DNA from: Quillaja saponaria
Lineage: Eukaryota > Streptophyta > Magnoliopsida > Fabales > Quillajaceae
Assembly (NCBI GenBank): GCA_029379385.1
Contig: CM055610.1
Location: forward strand, 21,353,422 to 21,417,421
Length of the DNA: 64,000 bases
Reading direction: 5' to 3'
Under the pieces are notes generated by a model. The model was given only the letters and a program-made list of their open reading frames with translations. It was not told where the DNA came from and did no database searches. Positions 46,004-58,522 of this stretch are shown here, one piece after another (the first letter of the stretch is position 1; each line of letters opens with the position of its first letter). The position numbers and the translations under genes are program-made.

Positions 46004-48952
46004 ATATTCAATTTTCTCTTCTTAGTGCGTAAAAGTTTCATTTTTCCCTGATGGTTGGCAAATGACTGCTATACTAGCAGTTAACTATGCCCCATGATAT
46101 TCATGTAAGTCAATCAGATGACAAGTGGTAGTTGAGGTAATAATGCAATTCTTTTTCTTCCTTTCTTGATTTTCTATTTCATAGAAAACCTTTGTTTCCT
46201 TCTGTAGTTGTGGGTTGGATTTTGGTGATAGTCTCAGTAAAATCTACTCACGTTTTCCCCCTTCATTTCCTTGGGCAAAATTCAGTGAAATAAGTTTTAA
46301 AAGGGATAAAATAGTTGGGGATGTAAACAGGTGATGTCGCATAAGATACTAATATTTTTACTGTTTTCTATTTTAAGAGACAGTTAAGCCAATTTTATCC
46401 ATCAAGAGATACGTGAAATGCTGAGAGATTAGATTGAGATTTGGTAATTACTCTTAAGGCTCCCTCTTCCTTAGAAGTTAGGACTTCGGAGATTCATAAC
46501 ATTGGTTTTTGAAGGTTTGAAGAAGGCCTAATGGACCTGGGCTGTTGGTATGTAGGTCCTGGAATTGAAACAAAGTGGATTCTTAGGACTGAAGAAGGCC
46601 TAATGGACTCTAAGGCACCCTCCCCAGTCGCTGTTTGCTTTGTTCTACTTATCCTATGGGCTATGAAGGTTTCAATATGATTTAGAGTTCCTATATTCAT
46701 ATTTTATTTCCTGCTGCAAACTTAGTCATAGAGAACAAGATTTAAAAAACATATTTTCATTGAAAAAAGAAAAAGAATTTAATTAAGAGAGGAGAGAGAG
46801 TGAACAGGAAGACCAATAGGAAAAGATAAATAAATTAATGCTTTGAAAGTTTTAACTGTAGACCCACAATAATTTTATAAAATTCAATTAACGAGGCTGT
46901 GCCAATAGCTTGCTAATATTAAAATTAATGTTTGTTGGGACTGAAACTGAATGGAAGGAGACTGACAGGGCTGATAACACGTTACTGATTTGCCAATACA
47001 CCAAATTAATGAACAGCAGAAACCAGCTTGACCCATATCCAATCTGATCTGATTTGCCTCTATTAATTATTATTTTTAGTATTTTTATTCTTCTTTGGCG
47101 GATCAGCAACCTTTTAATTAAGATTAATTACGTTATCCTCTAGGCTGACATGCCAGTATGTAAGGTTCTTTCATCTTTGACCTGCCTACCCACACTACAT
47201 ATACACAGTCTTTTCTCTCTTCCAATATTCTTATAGGATGACGCAAACTATGGGATATGTCTGTATATGACAGTAGAACATACCTGTCCATCCATACCGT
47301 AGGTACTTGGGCATAGCAGCTCAAATAATCTCTCTACATATTTTTTTTTATTATTATTTTTATATATTTAAATTGTACCCTTTTCTATCTTCCATCCTAT
47401 AGATGGATATTTAGGTGACACGACACTCTCAAATCCCCACACAGAGAGACGATACAATTTGGATCTAACCGTCCAATCAATCTTGACCATTCAAATCACC
47501 ATCTTCCTTCTTTCTAATAGGGAAATGAATCATCTCATCTATCGAGATGGTTATGTCCTTTTATGAAGACAAAATGCATTTCCTCTCAAAATATATAGTA
47601 TTATTTTGCCAGATGTTTTTAGGATATTTTTAAGAAAATAAATGTAAAAATTTTATATTATTTATTATAATAATTAATTATAATATTGATATTATATATT
47701 ATATAAGATATTATTGCTTAAATATTTTTAATTTCAAAATTTATATATAATTCACATTATCAATTATCTTCAGAGTATTCATTAGAAAAGTCTAAATATA
47801 TATTCAATAAAAAGTTTATTTTATTCTTGAGAGAAAAGATTTCACAAATCCACAGCGTGTCCCAGGCCCTTGGCCGCACCATAGAAGGCCTACCAAACGG
47901 AGCCTTTCTTAAATGATGTATTTATTTTTCCTAAGCTAATGCAATATAATGAACTTAAAAAAATATTAACGACAATTATAATTAACCGTTGTAATACATT
48001 TAATAAATTATGATATTCACATTATTGAATGAGCTCTGCTATTATTTATCATGATTTTAATATTATTAATACATAAATTATTATTTTGTAGATTGGCTTT
48101 TATTTATTTTTATTTTATTATTTTAAAGATGCTGCTAGATGGCTGATTGGCTTTTATTCAGCCCTACTCACCATGCAATCACATTTTGTTGAATTATCTT
48201 TTACCCAACATTGTCCATAGCTAGTTAAACACACGATCTAGTGAGCTGCATCTTTGAATGAAAATAATTAGGATTATATATAGTACACATCAACAATACT
48301 ATATATATATATATATATATATATTGATGCTGATTTAATTGCTTCTTTTATCTCTCTCTCTTGGCTGAGATATTTAAGATTAGTCTCTTTAGTTATTGTT
48401 AATGGAGTTCATGATTTTATGCCAACCCCTTAAAATAAAATAAGAAGATACTTAGTAATTTTCAAGTGATCAATCCTGATCAGTTGTCTACCAATTTGTC
48501 TTGATCGAAATTGTCCTGTATATAAATTAAATGGCAAAATATTAACCTTCACTGTGAGTCTATTAGTCCCGTGTAATATATTTCTATCTTAATCTTTATT
48601 TTTACTGTTAATTATATTTATCAATAAGCATCAAGCATGATATTTATAACATAATTATGATTTAGAAGGCCAACAAATATATTTAAAACGAATAGATTTA
48701 CTCTAAATCAAGCACTTAGAATTCAACTTTAATTTTTGAGTATTATTCGAAAAACAAGACTCATTGTTAGAGCTGGAAAATGATTGCTATTATATTTATT
48801 TATATATTGGGATCCTTTTCTTGGTCAGTTAAATTTCATGAGAAAATAAATAAAGGAGCTAGAGGAGTTCAAGCGGTGAAATAGAATCGTAGAATCACGA
48901 GCACATACAAGTACACTTTTTGAAAGATAATATATGGTCTCTCTCGGCTTGA
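46004..48952. other. Intergenic spacer with AT-rich foldback-like sequence
   Basis: No gene seen. A richer stretch at about 47400-47560 has promoter-like words (GATCTAACCGTCCAATCAA). From about 47640 to 48080 occur AT-rich segments related to the foldback element at 52730-53034. A (TA)n run lies at about 48300-48324. Confidence 0.55.
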
Positions 48953-49673
48953 TGTCACGTCCCGCTAATTTGTTGTCTACATGGTATCACTTAGACAATT
49001 ATTGAGAGGTTGGTGTGACACACTCATACAGGTTCGTGAAACATTCTAGAAGAATCTAGGACATTCTGAAAAGTTCCAGTACATTCTTAAAAGGTCTAGA
49101 TAGTTCTATAACATAAAGGGTTCTATAAGGTTCCATAAAGTTTTATAAGGTTTATGAAGGCTTTAGAAGATTCAAAAAGGTTTTGGAATGGTCCATAATG
49201 ATATAGAAGACTCTAGAAGGTTCTACAAGGTTGTAGAACATCATAGAAGATCCTGAAAGGTTCAATAATGTATAAAATACTCTAGAACAATGTACATAGT
49301 TCTAGGAGGTATAAATATTTATATGAATTGTATAAATATCTATATATTTTGTAAGAGAGTTCTAGATGCTAATATGAGCCTATTAGATGAAATCAGGTTG
49401 AGGAGGATGAAGTAGTATAAATAGGAGTAAGGGAGTTCATTTTGTAACCAACAAGTAATTCAAGCAATCTAAATATTGTAAAGCAATAAAGCCTTGTAAG
49501 AGCCTTCGAGTATTCAATAAAGAGTTTGTTTCTAAAAGATTCTCTTGTGTGCTCTCCTTCTCACTTGTCTCTTCTTGACTTTGAGTAAAGCTTAGGCTGA
49601 TTTAGCATTTTAGCACAGGACTTGAGTGTCTAAGTGCCGCTACGGGAGCATTAATTTTTCCAAAACCGTGACA
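48953..49673 (+). mobile_element. Solo LTR of a retrotransposon
   Basis: The 721-bp segment starts TGTCACGTCCCGC and ends AAACCGTGACA, giving perfect 7-bp inverted LTR termini (TG...CA). Inside, a long 10-bp-periodic U3 (49031-49310) is followed by a TATA box (TATAAATAGGAG, near 49416), an AATAAAG polyadenylation-like signal near 49486 and a C/T-rich U5. No primer-binding site follows and no polypurine tract precedes it, so it is a solo LTR. The flanking 5-mers (CTTGA and TTTAT) differ, so a target duplication is lost or the event was not simple LTR recombination. Superfamily (Copia-like?) is a guess. Confidence 0.75.
49031..49310. repeat. Array of 10-bp heat-shock-element-like units in the LTR U3
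   Basis: About 28 consecutive 10-bp units vary around TTCTAGAAGG, for example CTCTAGAAGG-TTCTACAAGG-TTGTAGAACA-TCATAGAAGA. The consensus equals alternating TTC and GAA words at 5-bp spacing, which is the continuous heat-shock-element pattern (nTTCnnGAAn). Exact GAAnnTTC pairs occur at several points (TAGAAGATTC, TAGAAGGTTC) and TTCTAGAA near 49044. The array shifts phase once near 49110-49130. Periodicity is read directly; factor binding is an inference. Confidence 0.8.
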
Positions 49674-50156
49674 TTTATCATTGGACATTAATGTAAAAGT
49701 GGTTTAATGAAATAAATTTTATTCTCTTGACATTTTGTAAGTTTTTTAGATTACATAAACAGTATTTTCTTGTTATTTAGTTTCAAATAGTCTATTTATT
49801 TTATTTAATATTAATATTAATATTATTATAATTACTTTATGACTATTGATTTTTTTTTTGTCCTAGTTCTTTTTAAGATTAATAAATCTATAATTTGTCA
49901 ATAACTATATATTAATAGTACTTAGGATCAAATTTTTTATTTTTTTAATTTAATTAGTTTCAAATAATTATAATTATAATAAATTAATTTTTAAATGCTA
50001 CGAATTAAAAGAAATATTAAGAGAATAGTTTTTATAATTATAATATCATTATTTTTTTTTATCTTTAAGAAAATTATATTTTTATATTATAAATTAAATT
50101 TTTATTGAATTTATCTGTTTGTTTGATGTCATTAATATGTGATATTCTTTTTATTA

Positions 50157-50362
50157 AGTATAATTCTTTAATATGTATATCAATAATTATTAATAAACAC
50201 ATATGTATATATCATAAATATAATGTTTAATTATGTATAAACACATATGTATATATCATAAATATAATTATTAATAAACACATATATAATTATTAATAAA
50301 CACATATGATATAATTCTTTAATATGTATATCAATAATTATTAATAAACACATATGTTTAAT
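50157..50362. repeat. Complex AT-rich tandem repeats
   Basis: The words TAATTCTTTAATATGTATAT, CAATAATTATTAATAAACAC, ACATATGTATATATCATAAA and GTTTAATTATGT recur in overlapping order, with blocks repeated two to five times. This looks like nested replication-slippage duplications rather than a single unit. Confidence 0.8.
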
Positions 50363-51249
50363 TATGTGTACGTGCTTTGCTAGCTAGTATATATATATAT
50401 TGCTTAGCACCTTGAGCCAATTCTGACATAACCAAGTGGCACATTACAATTCATAATATACCCTTTAAAGGATAATATTTCCAATTAAAAAGATAAGCTA
50501 GGACTTGGTAAAAAAAATAAGAAAAAATACTTCCATTATTCCTACAATTTATTTATTTTTTATTAGTAAATAATATATTCTTCTGCCTCCCTCCCCCAAT
50601 TAAATATTAATGTTTTGACCCTAAATAATGGAACCTAATCACTAATTTTCCATATTAATTAGCAGACTATAAATTAAATATATATATTACCATGAATATC
50701 ATGTATGTGATACTTTCAAGATAATTATTAAAAAAAAGGGTTGTATAACTAACGAAAGTCTTTTTAATTATTAAAATTTTCATTCACATTATAAATAATC
50801 AAACAGTCAACATTATGAATAACAATTGTATAAATCAAACTTTATTTAAAAATAAAGGACTTAATTTATTACTTATAATCTTTTCATCGTGATGACCACT
50901 TCTTGTTCTCACATCAATTTAAATATTTAATTTCTCTTAATTTTTTTGAACTCAAAAAATATATGTACATACTCGTATATTTTAATTGTGTAATTGGCAC
51001 AAGATGATGAGAATATTGTAACTTGTGATCTTAAGTTTGGTTTGAGATGATAAGAAATGTAATGAATCATATTATTTAATTTTTTATTTGAATAATGTTA
51101 AATATATATTTTGTTTGGTAGGAAAATAACAAATACTGATCATTGAACAACAACATTGAGTGATTAATTTTATAACCAGGCCGTCATTAATTATAATTAG
51201 AGCTCAACAAAAACCACATACGTATCTGATCTGGCAAGACAAATGGCTA

Positions 51250-51480
51250 AAATGGTTAGTTGACACGTGGACTTCTTACAAAGATGTCCGCTGAAACGGC
51301 GAGGGAATAAGGCAGAGAGAGAAGTTGTCGAACAACACGTCCAAGTGTTAGAAAACGACGACATATTGGGGTCCACGCGACAGCTAAAACACCAAGTAAT
51401 TGGGCACCTCGCGCGTGCCAGCTCATGTCGTTTGGTTTAACCGCAAAACAGACTGTTGGCCTTTTGTGCTTCCACATCCC
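51250..51480. promoter_or_regulatory. GC-richer island with G-box, no gene attached
   Basis: In very AT-rich surroundings, about 230 bp carry a perfect G-box in ABRE context (GACACGTGGAC, near 51261-51271), AACACGTCC near 51332 and several CG-rich words. A 73-codon minus-strand frame (51256-51477) resembles no known family. It could be a promoter of a non-coding transcript, a remote control element or a gene relic. Confidence 0.4.
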
Positions 51481-52729
51481 TTCTCAAAATTTCAATGAAT
51501 GGCAAAAAACGACATATACACAACCCAAAAAAAAACGAAAAAAAAAAGCAGAAATTAATGCAAGAATAGGAGTAATTAATGCCTGGAAAAAAATTATATT
51601 ATTTATCATAAATATTTTATCTAAACAACAGATTTGAGTTATATATATTCATACATACATATAAATATTTTTATTCAACTTAGTTGTTGTCAAAGAATGA
51701 CAAGTTAATAACGGAGTAAATTAAAAAAAAGTTAAAATAACAAGTGATTTGGAAATACAAAATAAAAAATAAAAAATATAAATATCTGTTAAAAAGAAAA
51801 AAAAATATTTTCTTTTAAAAATAAATGGTATTCTAAATGGTAATTGGTAGTGATCCAAGGAGCTATGCTGAGAAATTAGAAAGATAATGTAGTCCATTGT
51901 CAACTTCATGCAATCATGTGGCAAAAAAAGGGGGGGGGGAAAAAGTTGAAGAAAGTTACATTTAACTAATTTTTTAGTTTTTACCTAAAATATAATTAAT
52001 GAATGATATTTGTTAATGGGCGCCGGTACTTGTTAAATTGTAATAAATAAAGTTATTAAAAATTAAATTTTTGTACAAGTAGTAATTTATGTAATAAATA
52101 ATACTGAAATTATGATTAAGTATTATTAAAATATTTAAAATTTTTCATTTTCAAAGCTTAGCAAATGTCATTAAAATATCCGTTAATGATATTAGTATTA
52201 GATGTGCAAGGCTGGCAAAAAAAGACATGTAAAGGTGGGGATACTATCTCATTGGTTTGAAAATTGAGTTTAAATATATAATAAATAATTGATAAGCTTT
52301 GAAGCAACTCTACATGGTAATTAGTCTCCTATCTTTAATCATGATGACAAAGATGATTATTATTTTTCTTGATGTGAAAAATGAAAAATCTTTGTTGCGA
52401 AATGATTCTCATTAAATTTAATGGTATCCATCTAGTGACCTTGCACTATTTAATTCTTAAAAGTTTTCGTATCACAAGTCTATTGTGAAAATTCAATTTA
52501 TAATTATGTAATTGTTATTGGTGTATTTATGATGGGTGGTTGAAACTTGATAGGAATCATAATATTTAATAATGATGCGTGAAGCAGATAAATTTGATTT
52601 CATTTATGATTTCACAAATTAAATGCATGCATCATATATTGCATCATAATTAAAATAAATTTTTTTCATGGGTATTTTCAAAATATTTGTTAAATTTTAA
52701 ATAATAATTTATTTAACGGGTGTCTAAAT

Positions 52730-53034
52730 GACACTTGTTAAATTTTAATAAATAAAAAATTTATAATATTTATTATGATAATTAATCATGATTTCAGTAT
52801 TATTTATTGCATGAATTATTATTTGTAACAAGTTTTAATTTTCAATAACTATATTTATTGTAACTTAAAAAGTACATTTTGGGTACTTGTTAGAAAAAAT
52901 CTTTTAATAAATATGCTTTCTGGAATTTGAAGCTTTTCAAAATTAATAATTTATATATTAAATAACACTTAAATAATGATCAACTATTATAATAAATATT
53001 ATAATTTTTTATTTATAAATCATTAACAAGTATC
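52730..53034. mobile_element. AT-rich foldback (MITE-like) element
   Basis: A left arm at about 52730-52824 (GACACTTGTTAAATTTTAAT...) matches, in reverse complement, a right arm at about 52944-53034 (...ATTAACAAGTATCC) over about 90 bp with moderate identity, separated by about 120 bp. Related single arms occur at 52028-52140 and 47640-48080, so it belongs to a local family. No coding capacity. Exact ends and target duplication were not resolved. Confidence 0.65.
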
Positions 53035-54708
53035 CCAAGTAGACTCGTTAGAAAAATTCTTACAAAAAATAAAAAAAAATCTCACGAAATAAATGTGGAT
53101 TCAAATAGGTTGCAGAATTAGTAAAATTATACCAAAACCAATGATCTTTATTTCTTGAAAAGTATTGGGATTGTTAATGTTATGTTATGACCCCACTTTT
53201 TGAATGCTCATTTGGCAAAATATTTTCATTATTTGTGGAGATGCTAAGAAAAAAAATAGAAGATAAATTTTATTTGAATTAAATAATAGATCGAATTTTA
53301 GCCAAAATTGTTCGGATTAAATTTTGACAATTTTTAACCCAATTTGGTCCGTTAATGGCAACCTAAAATTTATTTTATACTTTACCCGAAAGTTTAAGCT
53401 ATTAGAGGTGATTCCAATAATAGATTTGCAAAAGAGATCAAAATCAATGAATGTTAAATAAGTTTTTGCTATATACAATTTCTTTTTGGATGTTTGGGGA
53501 ACTTAAATCTGACTAGGTACAAGAATTAACAGCATCAACCACACATTCATTCATATTAAGATAATTGGAATTAAAAAGAGAAATACAATAATGTCATTAT
53601 CTTATATGAATGTGCGACTTAATATGGTCGAGAATGATACTTACCAGTGTTTCTAGCTAGCCTCATTTATATTCTCGACATATAGTTTTCAAAAAATAGG
53701 TCATGACAATTTGACCAGAGAAATCTAATTGGACAACCCACTTTATAATTTAGGCCACAATGTGGGCCATACCAGCACAAATAGGTCCATGCCTATGATT
53801 CCATTGTTGCACCACCATTCCCAAAATCTCACATAAAGTCAAGTGTGTTTGCTTGCACAAGTTTTCACAGGGTTGTTCTTATTCATTCATCACGCTATTA
53901 CTTTCTGCATTTTCATTCATTTTTTGTAATTATGTGGCTTATAATTTGTAATAATTGCTAAATAAAAGAAAATATCCCCAATGGACATAGAATCAACCAA
54001 ATTTTTTTTATAATAAGAATAGTTAGTATTTTCATAGAAATCAGTGTCAGATTCAGTTTATATTTTTATTAATATTAATAAAAACACCAAAACCCATATT
54101 ATAAAATAAAAATATTGGCCATGCAAACAACCAACAATAATCTAATTTCTAATAGAAAAATATCTTAGTACTTTGCATAAATTAGCGTAAAAAATAAAGA
54201 ACTAGAAAAAGAAAAAAAAGATAAAAGTGAAACGATATTCTTGTAATTAAAACAGAGATATAGGGGCAAATAAGTCTGTTAAAACTTAGATATATCCCAT
54301 GTCTCAAATCCTAGGCGATTCCGTTACGTCACGATGAAATCAAGAGAGAAATTACAAGAAAAGTACGAGGGTACATTCGTCAAGCAAGAAATTAGTGATG
54401 AGCTGGTGACTGGTGAATATATTACTTGTATTGTAACAATGTTCACTATTCCCTAGGCAAAGCCGGCTTATTAAAACTCGGCTATTTCCTTTCCTATCCT
54501 TTTAACTTCTTTTTTTTTTTTTTTCAATTTAATAAAATTTTGGTTAAAACTGAAATACACGCGCTCTTTACTTTCTCTCTCTCAGCTTTTGTTTTTGTTT
54601 GTAGGATAGAGGATTCCCACCTATTTTTCCATAAACAGCAGAAAGCACTAAAGGGAAATAGAGAAAGACAAAGAAATTGAGGAAATTTCTAGAGAGAGAC
54701 CCACCGGA

Positions 54709-54759
54709 ATGCTCAGGTACTCCTCAGTCTCAGGCGATTCATCTTCCTCAGAGGGATAA
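54709..54759 (+). promoter_or_regulatory. Upstream ORF in the PIP5K leader
   Basis: An ATG at 54709 opens a 16-residue Ser-rich frame (MLRYSSVSGDSSSSEG) ending TAA at 54757-54759, about 70 nt before the main start. It could tune translation of the kinase. Whether it lies in the mRNA is not known. Confidence 0.4.
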
Positions 54760-54820
54760 GCAGGGAGGGTAAGGGTAGCTAGAGCTTAGAACTGAGCTAT
54801 AAGAAGAGCAAACGCTGGGA

Positions 54821-54826
54821 ATGTAA
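54821..54826 (+). promoter_or_regulatory. Minimal AUG-UAA just before the PIP5K start
   Basis: ATGTAA ends 4 nt before the ATG at 54831. Start-stop elements of this kind are known to stall or recycle ribosomes in some plant leaders. The same bases also read as a strong splice donor, AAT|GTAAGT, which could instead mark a 5'-leader intron. Both readings cannot be distinguished from sequence. Confidence 0.4.
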
Positions 54827-54830
54827 GTTT

Positions 54831-57800
54831 ATGTATTACCCAAAAATGCGTGAAGCACTATTCTGTGATGAGCTCAGTGACGTTGTTTGCAGCACAAAGA
54901 AGAAGAAATCTGAAGGAGATAAGGTAGATAAAGAGATTGAAAAGCCACCACAGGGGGTGGTTTCACCGCCGGTAGTAGTAGTTGGTAGGAGTCGATCCCA
55001 GGTTGGGACTCGGAGGATCACGCCGACCACTATAGCCATCGCACCTAATATTACGGCAACCACCGCAGAGAAGCCCCTACCCAACGGCGATCTTTACTTG
55101 GGGAGTTTCTCTGGGAACGTTCCGCACGGTTCGGGGAAGTACCTGTGGACCGACGGTTGCATGTACGAGGGAGAGTGGCGGAGGGGTAAGGCTTCTGGGA
55201 AAGGAAAATTCTCTTGGCCTTCCGGGGCTACATACGAGGGCGACTTCAAATCGGGTCGGATGGAAGGATTGGGTACTTTCATTGGATCCGATGGAGACAC
55301 TTATCGTGGTTCTTGGAACGCCGATCGGAAACATGGTTTTGGCCAAAAACGCTACGCTAACGGCGATTTCTATGAAGGGTCCTGGAAGCGTAACCTACAA
55401 GATGGGAAAGGCCGATACGTTTGGAAGAATGGAAACGAGTACATAGGTGAGTGGAAGAATGGTGTGATTTCTGGTAGAGGCGTGTTAATTTGGGCTAACG
55501 GGAACCGATACGACGGACAATGGGAAAACGGCGTCCCCAAAGGGAACGGGATTTTCGCTTGGCCCGATGGAAGTTGCTATATTGGCATCTGGAACAAGGA
55601 TATGAAAATACAACAGTTGAATGGCACTTTCTATCCTGGAACTGGGAAAGAGCAATCTTTGAAGTGCAATGGACCACTCATGGCGGATAATTTGACAATG
55701 ACAATGAGAAAGAGATCGTCAGTGGACGGTGCTAGAGGTAGCTTGACAGAACGGGCTTTCCCGAGGATCTGCATATGGGAATCAGATGGAGAAGATGGGG
55801 ATATCACTTGTGATATTCTTGACAATGTGGAGGCCTCAATGCTCTATCGGGATGGAATGTGGTCAGATCGAGATGGGCTTAAGCAGTTTCGACGGAACCC
55901 TTGTTTCTCTGGCAAGGCGAAGAAACCTGGGCAGATGATATCCAAAGGGCATAAGAATTATGATTTGATGCTTAATCTGCAACTCGGTATAAGGTAACAC
56001 CGTGGAGTCTTTGTTAACTTGGGGGCAATTTCTTGTATTGATCAATCGTGTTTGTGAGGTGTTGAAGTTGATGTTTGATTTGATTTTTGCTGTTGTTATG
56101 TAGATACTCCGTTGGGAAGCATGCTTCCGTATTGCGACAACTTAAGCCAAGTGATTTTGATCCAAAGGAGAAGTTCTGGACGAGGTTTCCCCCAGAAGGA
56201 TCCAAAATTACACCACCCCATCAATCAGTGGAGTTCCGGTGGAAGGATTACTGCCCCATGGTGTTTAGGTATTGTTTTTATTTTTTTCTCCATAATATCT
56301 GTAGCTTGTACAACTTACACATTTTTATGTTTATATTTATATTTATATTCTTCGATGATTAGCCATATCTAAGATTGATGATGTATTTTGATGCAAATGT
56401 TCTGCTTTTCTCAAATTGGGTAATTTGTGTTCTGATGTAGTTATAACTTTATATTTGCTACTGGGTTGACCGGGTCATTCCTTGAATTTCAGACGTTTGA
56501 GGGAGCTGTTTCAGGTGGATCCTGCTGATTACATGTTAGCTATTTGTGGGAATGATGCCCTCAGGGAGCTTTGTTCTCCTGGAAAGAGTGGAAGCTTCTT
56601 TTACCTGACTCAGGATGATAGATTTATGATAAAGACAGTGAAGAAATCCGAAGTCAAGGTTAATTACCTACCTCGTTTGACTTCTGAAATTTTTCTTCTT
56701 AGATTTGAAATTTGCATTGGCATTCCAAAACTGCTAGCAGTTGTTTCGTTTGCTTCAACAGACCACATGGCATGGCCTCAGTGGATATTCTACCATCTTG
56801 TGAGGTATAGGCCCTGTGTTCAAGTCCAATGTAGTTGGTATCTAATCCCACGGGGGACTGGAACAGTGGGGTTTTGGAGGAAGAAGGCCGCCCCTTTAGC
56901 AAATGTTCTCAGATGAAATAAATATTTGTTTCTTAGCTTTTTGTCTAAATAAAATTTTGTGAGGTAGGAATTGGATTGAATTCGATAATCCATTTTTCAG
57001 GTGCTTCTTCGGATGCTTCGCAGTTATTTCAAACATGTTTCTCTCTATGAAAATTCCCTCGTGACAAAGTTTTATGGGGTGCACTGTGTCAAACCAATTG
57101 GTGGGCAGAAGGTATGTATTGATTGATTTTGGTTTTTTTTTTTTTTTTTTTTGTGTTATCTGATTAGCTCATGTATCTTATTGGGTGTTCTCTTTGGAAG
57201 CCAGACCAGGTTCATTGTGATGGGCAATCTTTTCTGCTCAGAATACCGGATACATAGACGATTTGACTTGAAAGGTTCGTCACATGGCCGTACAACAGAC
57301 AAGCCTGAGGGAGAGATTGATGAAACTACTACACTCAAGGACCTTGATCTGAATTTTGTGTTTCGCCTACAACAAAATTGGTTCCAGGAGCTTATCAAGT
57401 AAGTTTTAGTTGCATATCATTGGGTAGCCCACCTGGGGTTGTCCTAGCTAATCTTCATCAATCTTTAGCTCTCATACATCTGTGCTAATGTATTTTTGAT
57501 ACTATGTGCAGACAAATTGATCGAGATTGTGAGTTCCTGGAAGCTGAAAAAATTATGGATTATAGTCTTTTGGTTGGCCTTCACTTCCGAGACAATAATT
57601 CATATGAAAAGATGGGGCTATCACCATTTCTCTTGCGTACTGGTATTAATCTCTTTTCCTCAGAATTATGTAGTGAAACTTTGGTGGGGCTTTATCATAT
57701 CAATTAACGAGATATTTACTTTTGCAGGCAAGAAGGATTCTTATCATAATGAAAAATTCATGCGTGGGTGTCGCTTCCTTGAGGCCGAGTTGCAAGACAT

Positions 57801-58522
57801 GGATCGAGTTTTAGCTGGCCAGTATGTTTTTATCTGTTGTTTTAGATCAATATGTTTTTCTATCACAGTCCACTCGAATTGTATGTATGTGGTGTATACA
57901 GTTTCCAAATAGATTGTACTTAAAGAGAATTATGACTGCCTGGAACTGTCAAGTTTCTACCCTCTAGTGGTTGTTACAGATGCCTATGATGTTGTTATCA
58001 CTTACAAATAGACACGGGCTAGTCAAGTTGGCCAAAGAATTTCTTCCTTTAGGTCTATAATTGTGTTGGTTAGAAATTAGAATAATTGAAACTGCTTGGC
58101 TTGTATTGTTGATTCTATAAGATATGTTTCCAATTCATATTTAATGTGTTTCTTGTCTAAAATTACAACCACAATTGTTATTGTAACTAAATTGGAAATT
58201 TGAGTCTTGCAGGAAACCGTTGATCAGGTTAGGAGCCAATATGCCTGCCAGAGCAGAGCGGATGGCTAGGAGGAGTGATTTTGATCAATACACAATGGGT
58301 GGCAGCAGCCATTTGACCCCTTGTCGCAGTGGCGAGAGCTATGAAGTGGTTCTATATTTTGGAATTATTGACATCTTACAAGATTACGATATCACCAAGA
58401 AGTTAGAGCATGCCTACAAATCCTTGCAAGCTGACCCTGCTTCAATATCAGCTGTTGATCCAAAGCTTTATTCAAAGAGGTTCCGAGATTTCATAGGTAG
58501 AATCTTTATTGAAGATAGGTAG
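54831..58522 (+). CDS. Phosphatidylinositol-4-phosphate 5-kinase with MORN repeats (type B PIP5K)
   Basis: Eight exons: 54831-55993, 56104-56268, 56493-56658, 57001-57111, 57205-57398, 57512-57642, 57728-57821 and 58213-58522. All phases agree and give 777 aa. Residues about 83-260 form seven full MORN repeats and one partial (YEGEW..G...GKG pattern). A linker follows, then the kinase domain from about 380, with MIKTVKKSE (ATP-site Lys), [33 protein letters not shown], and the C-terminal [19 protein letters not shown] and YSKRFRDFI. This is the plant subfamily B PIP5K (PIP5K1-9), making PtdIns(4,5)P2 at the plasma membrane for trafficking, cytoskeleton and signalling. It resembles the PIP5K4-6 group, but paralog number cannot be fixed. 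The first Met (54831) gives the longest protein; Met6 (54846, A at -3) is an alternative. Confidence 0.93.

Larger units (their letters stand above)
49674..54708. other. AT-rich intergenic spacer
   Basis: No gene seen over 5 kb. Contains complex tandem repeats (50157-50362), a richer promoter-like island (51250-51480), a foldback element (52730-53034) and long AT-only tracts. Confidence 0.6.

Noticed and set aside
55077..55346. Minus-strand frames over PIP5K exon 1
   Set aside because: Shadows of the GC-rich MORN-repeat coding sequence.
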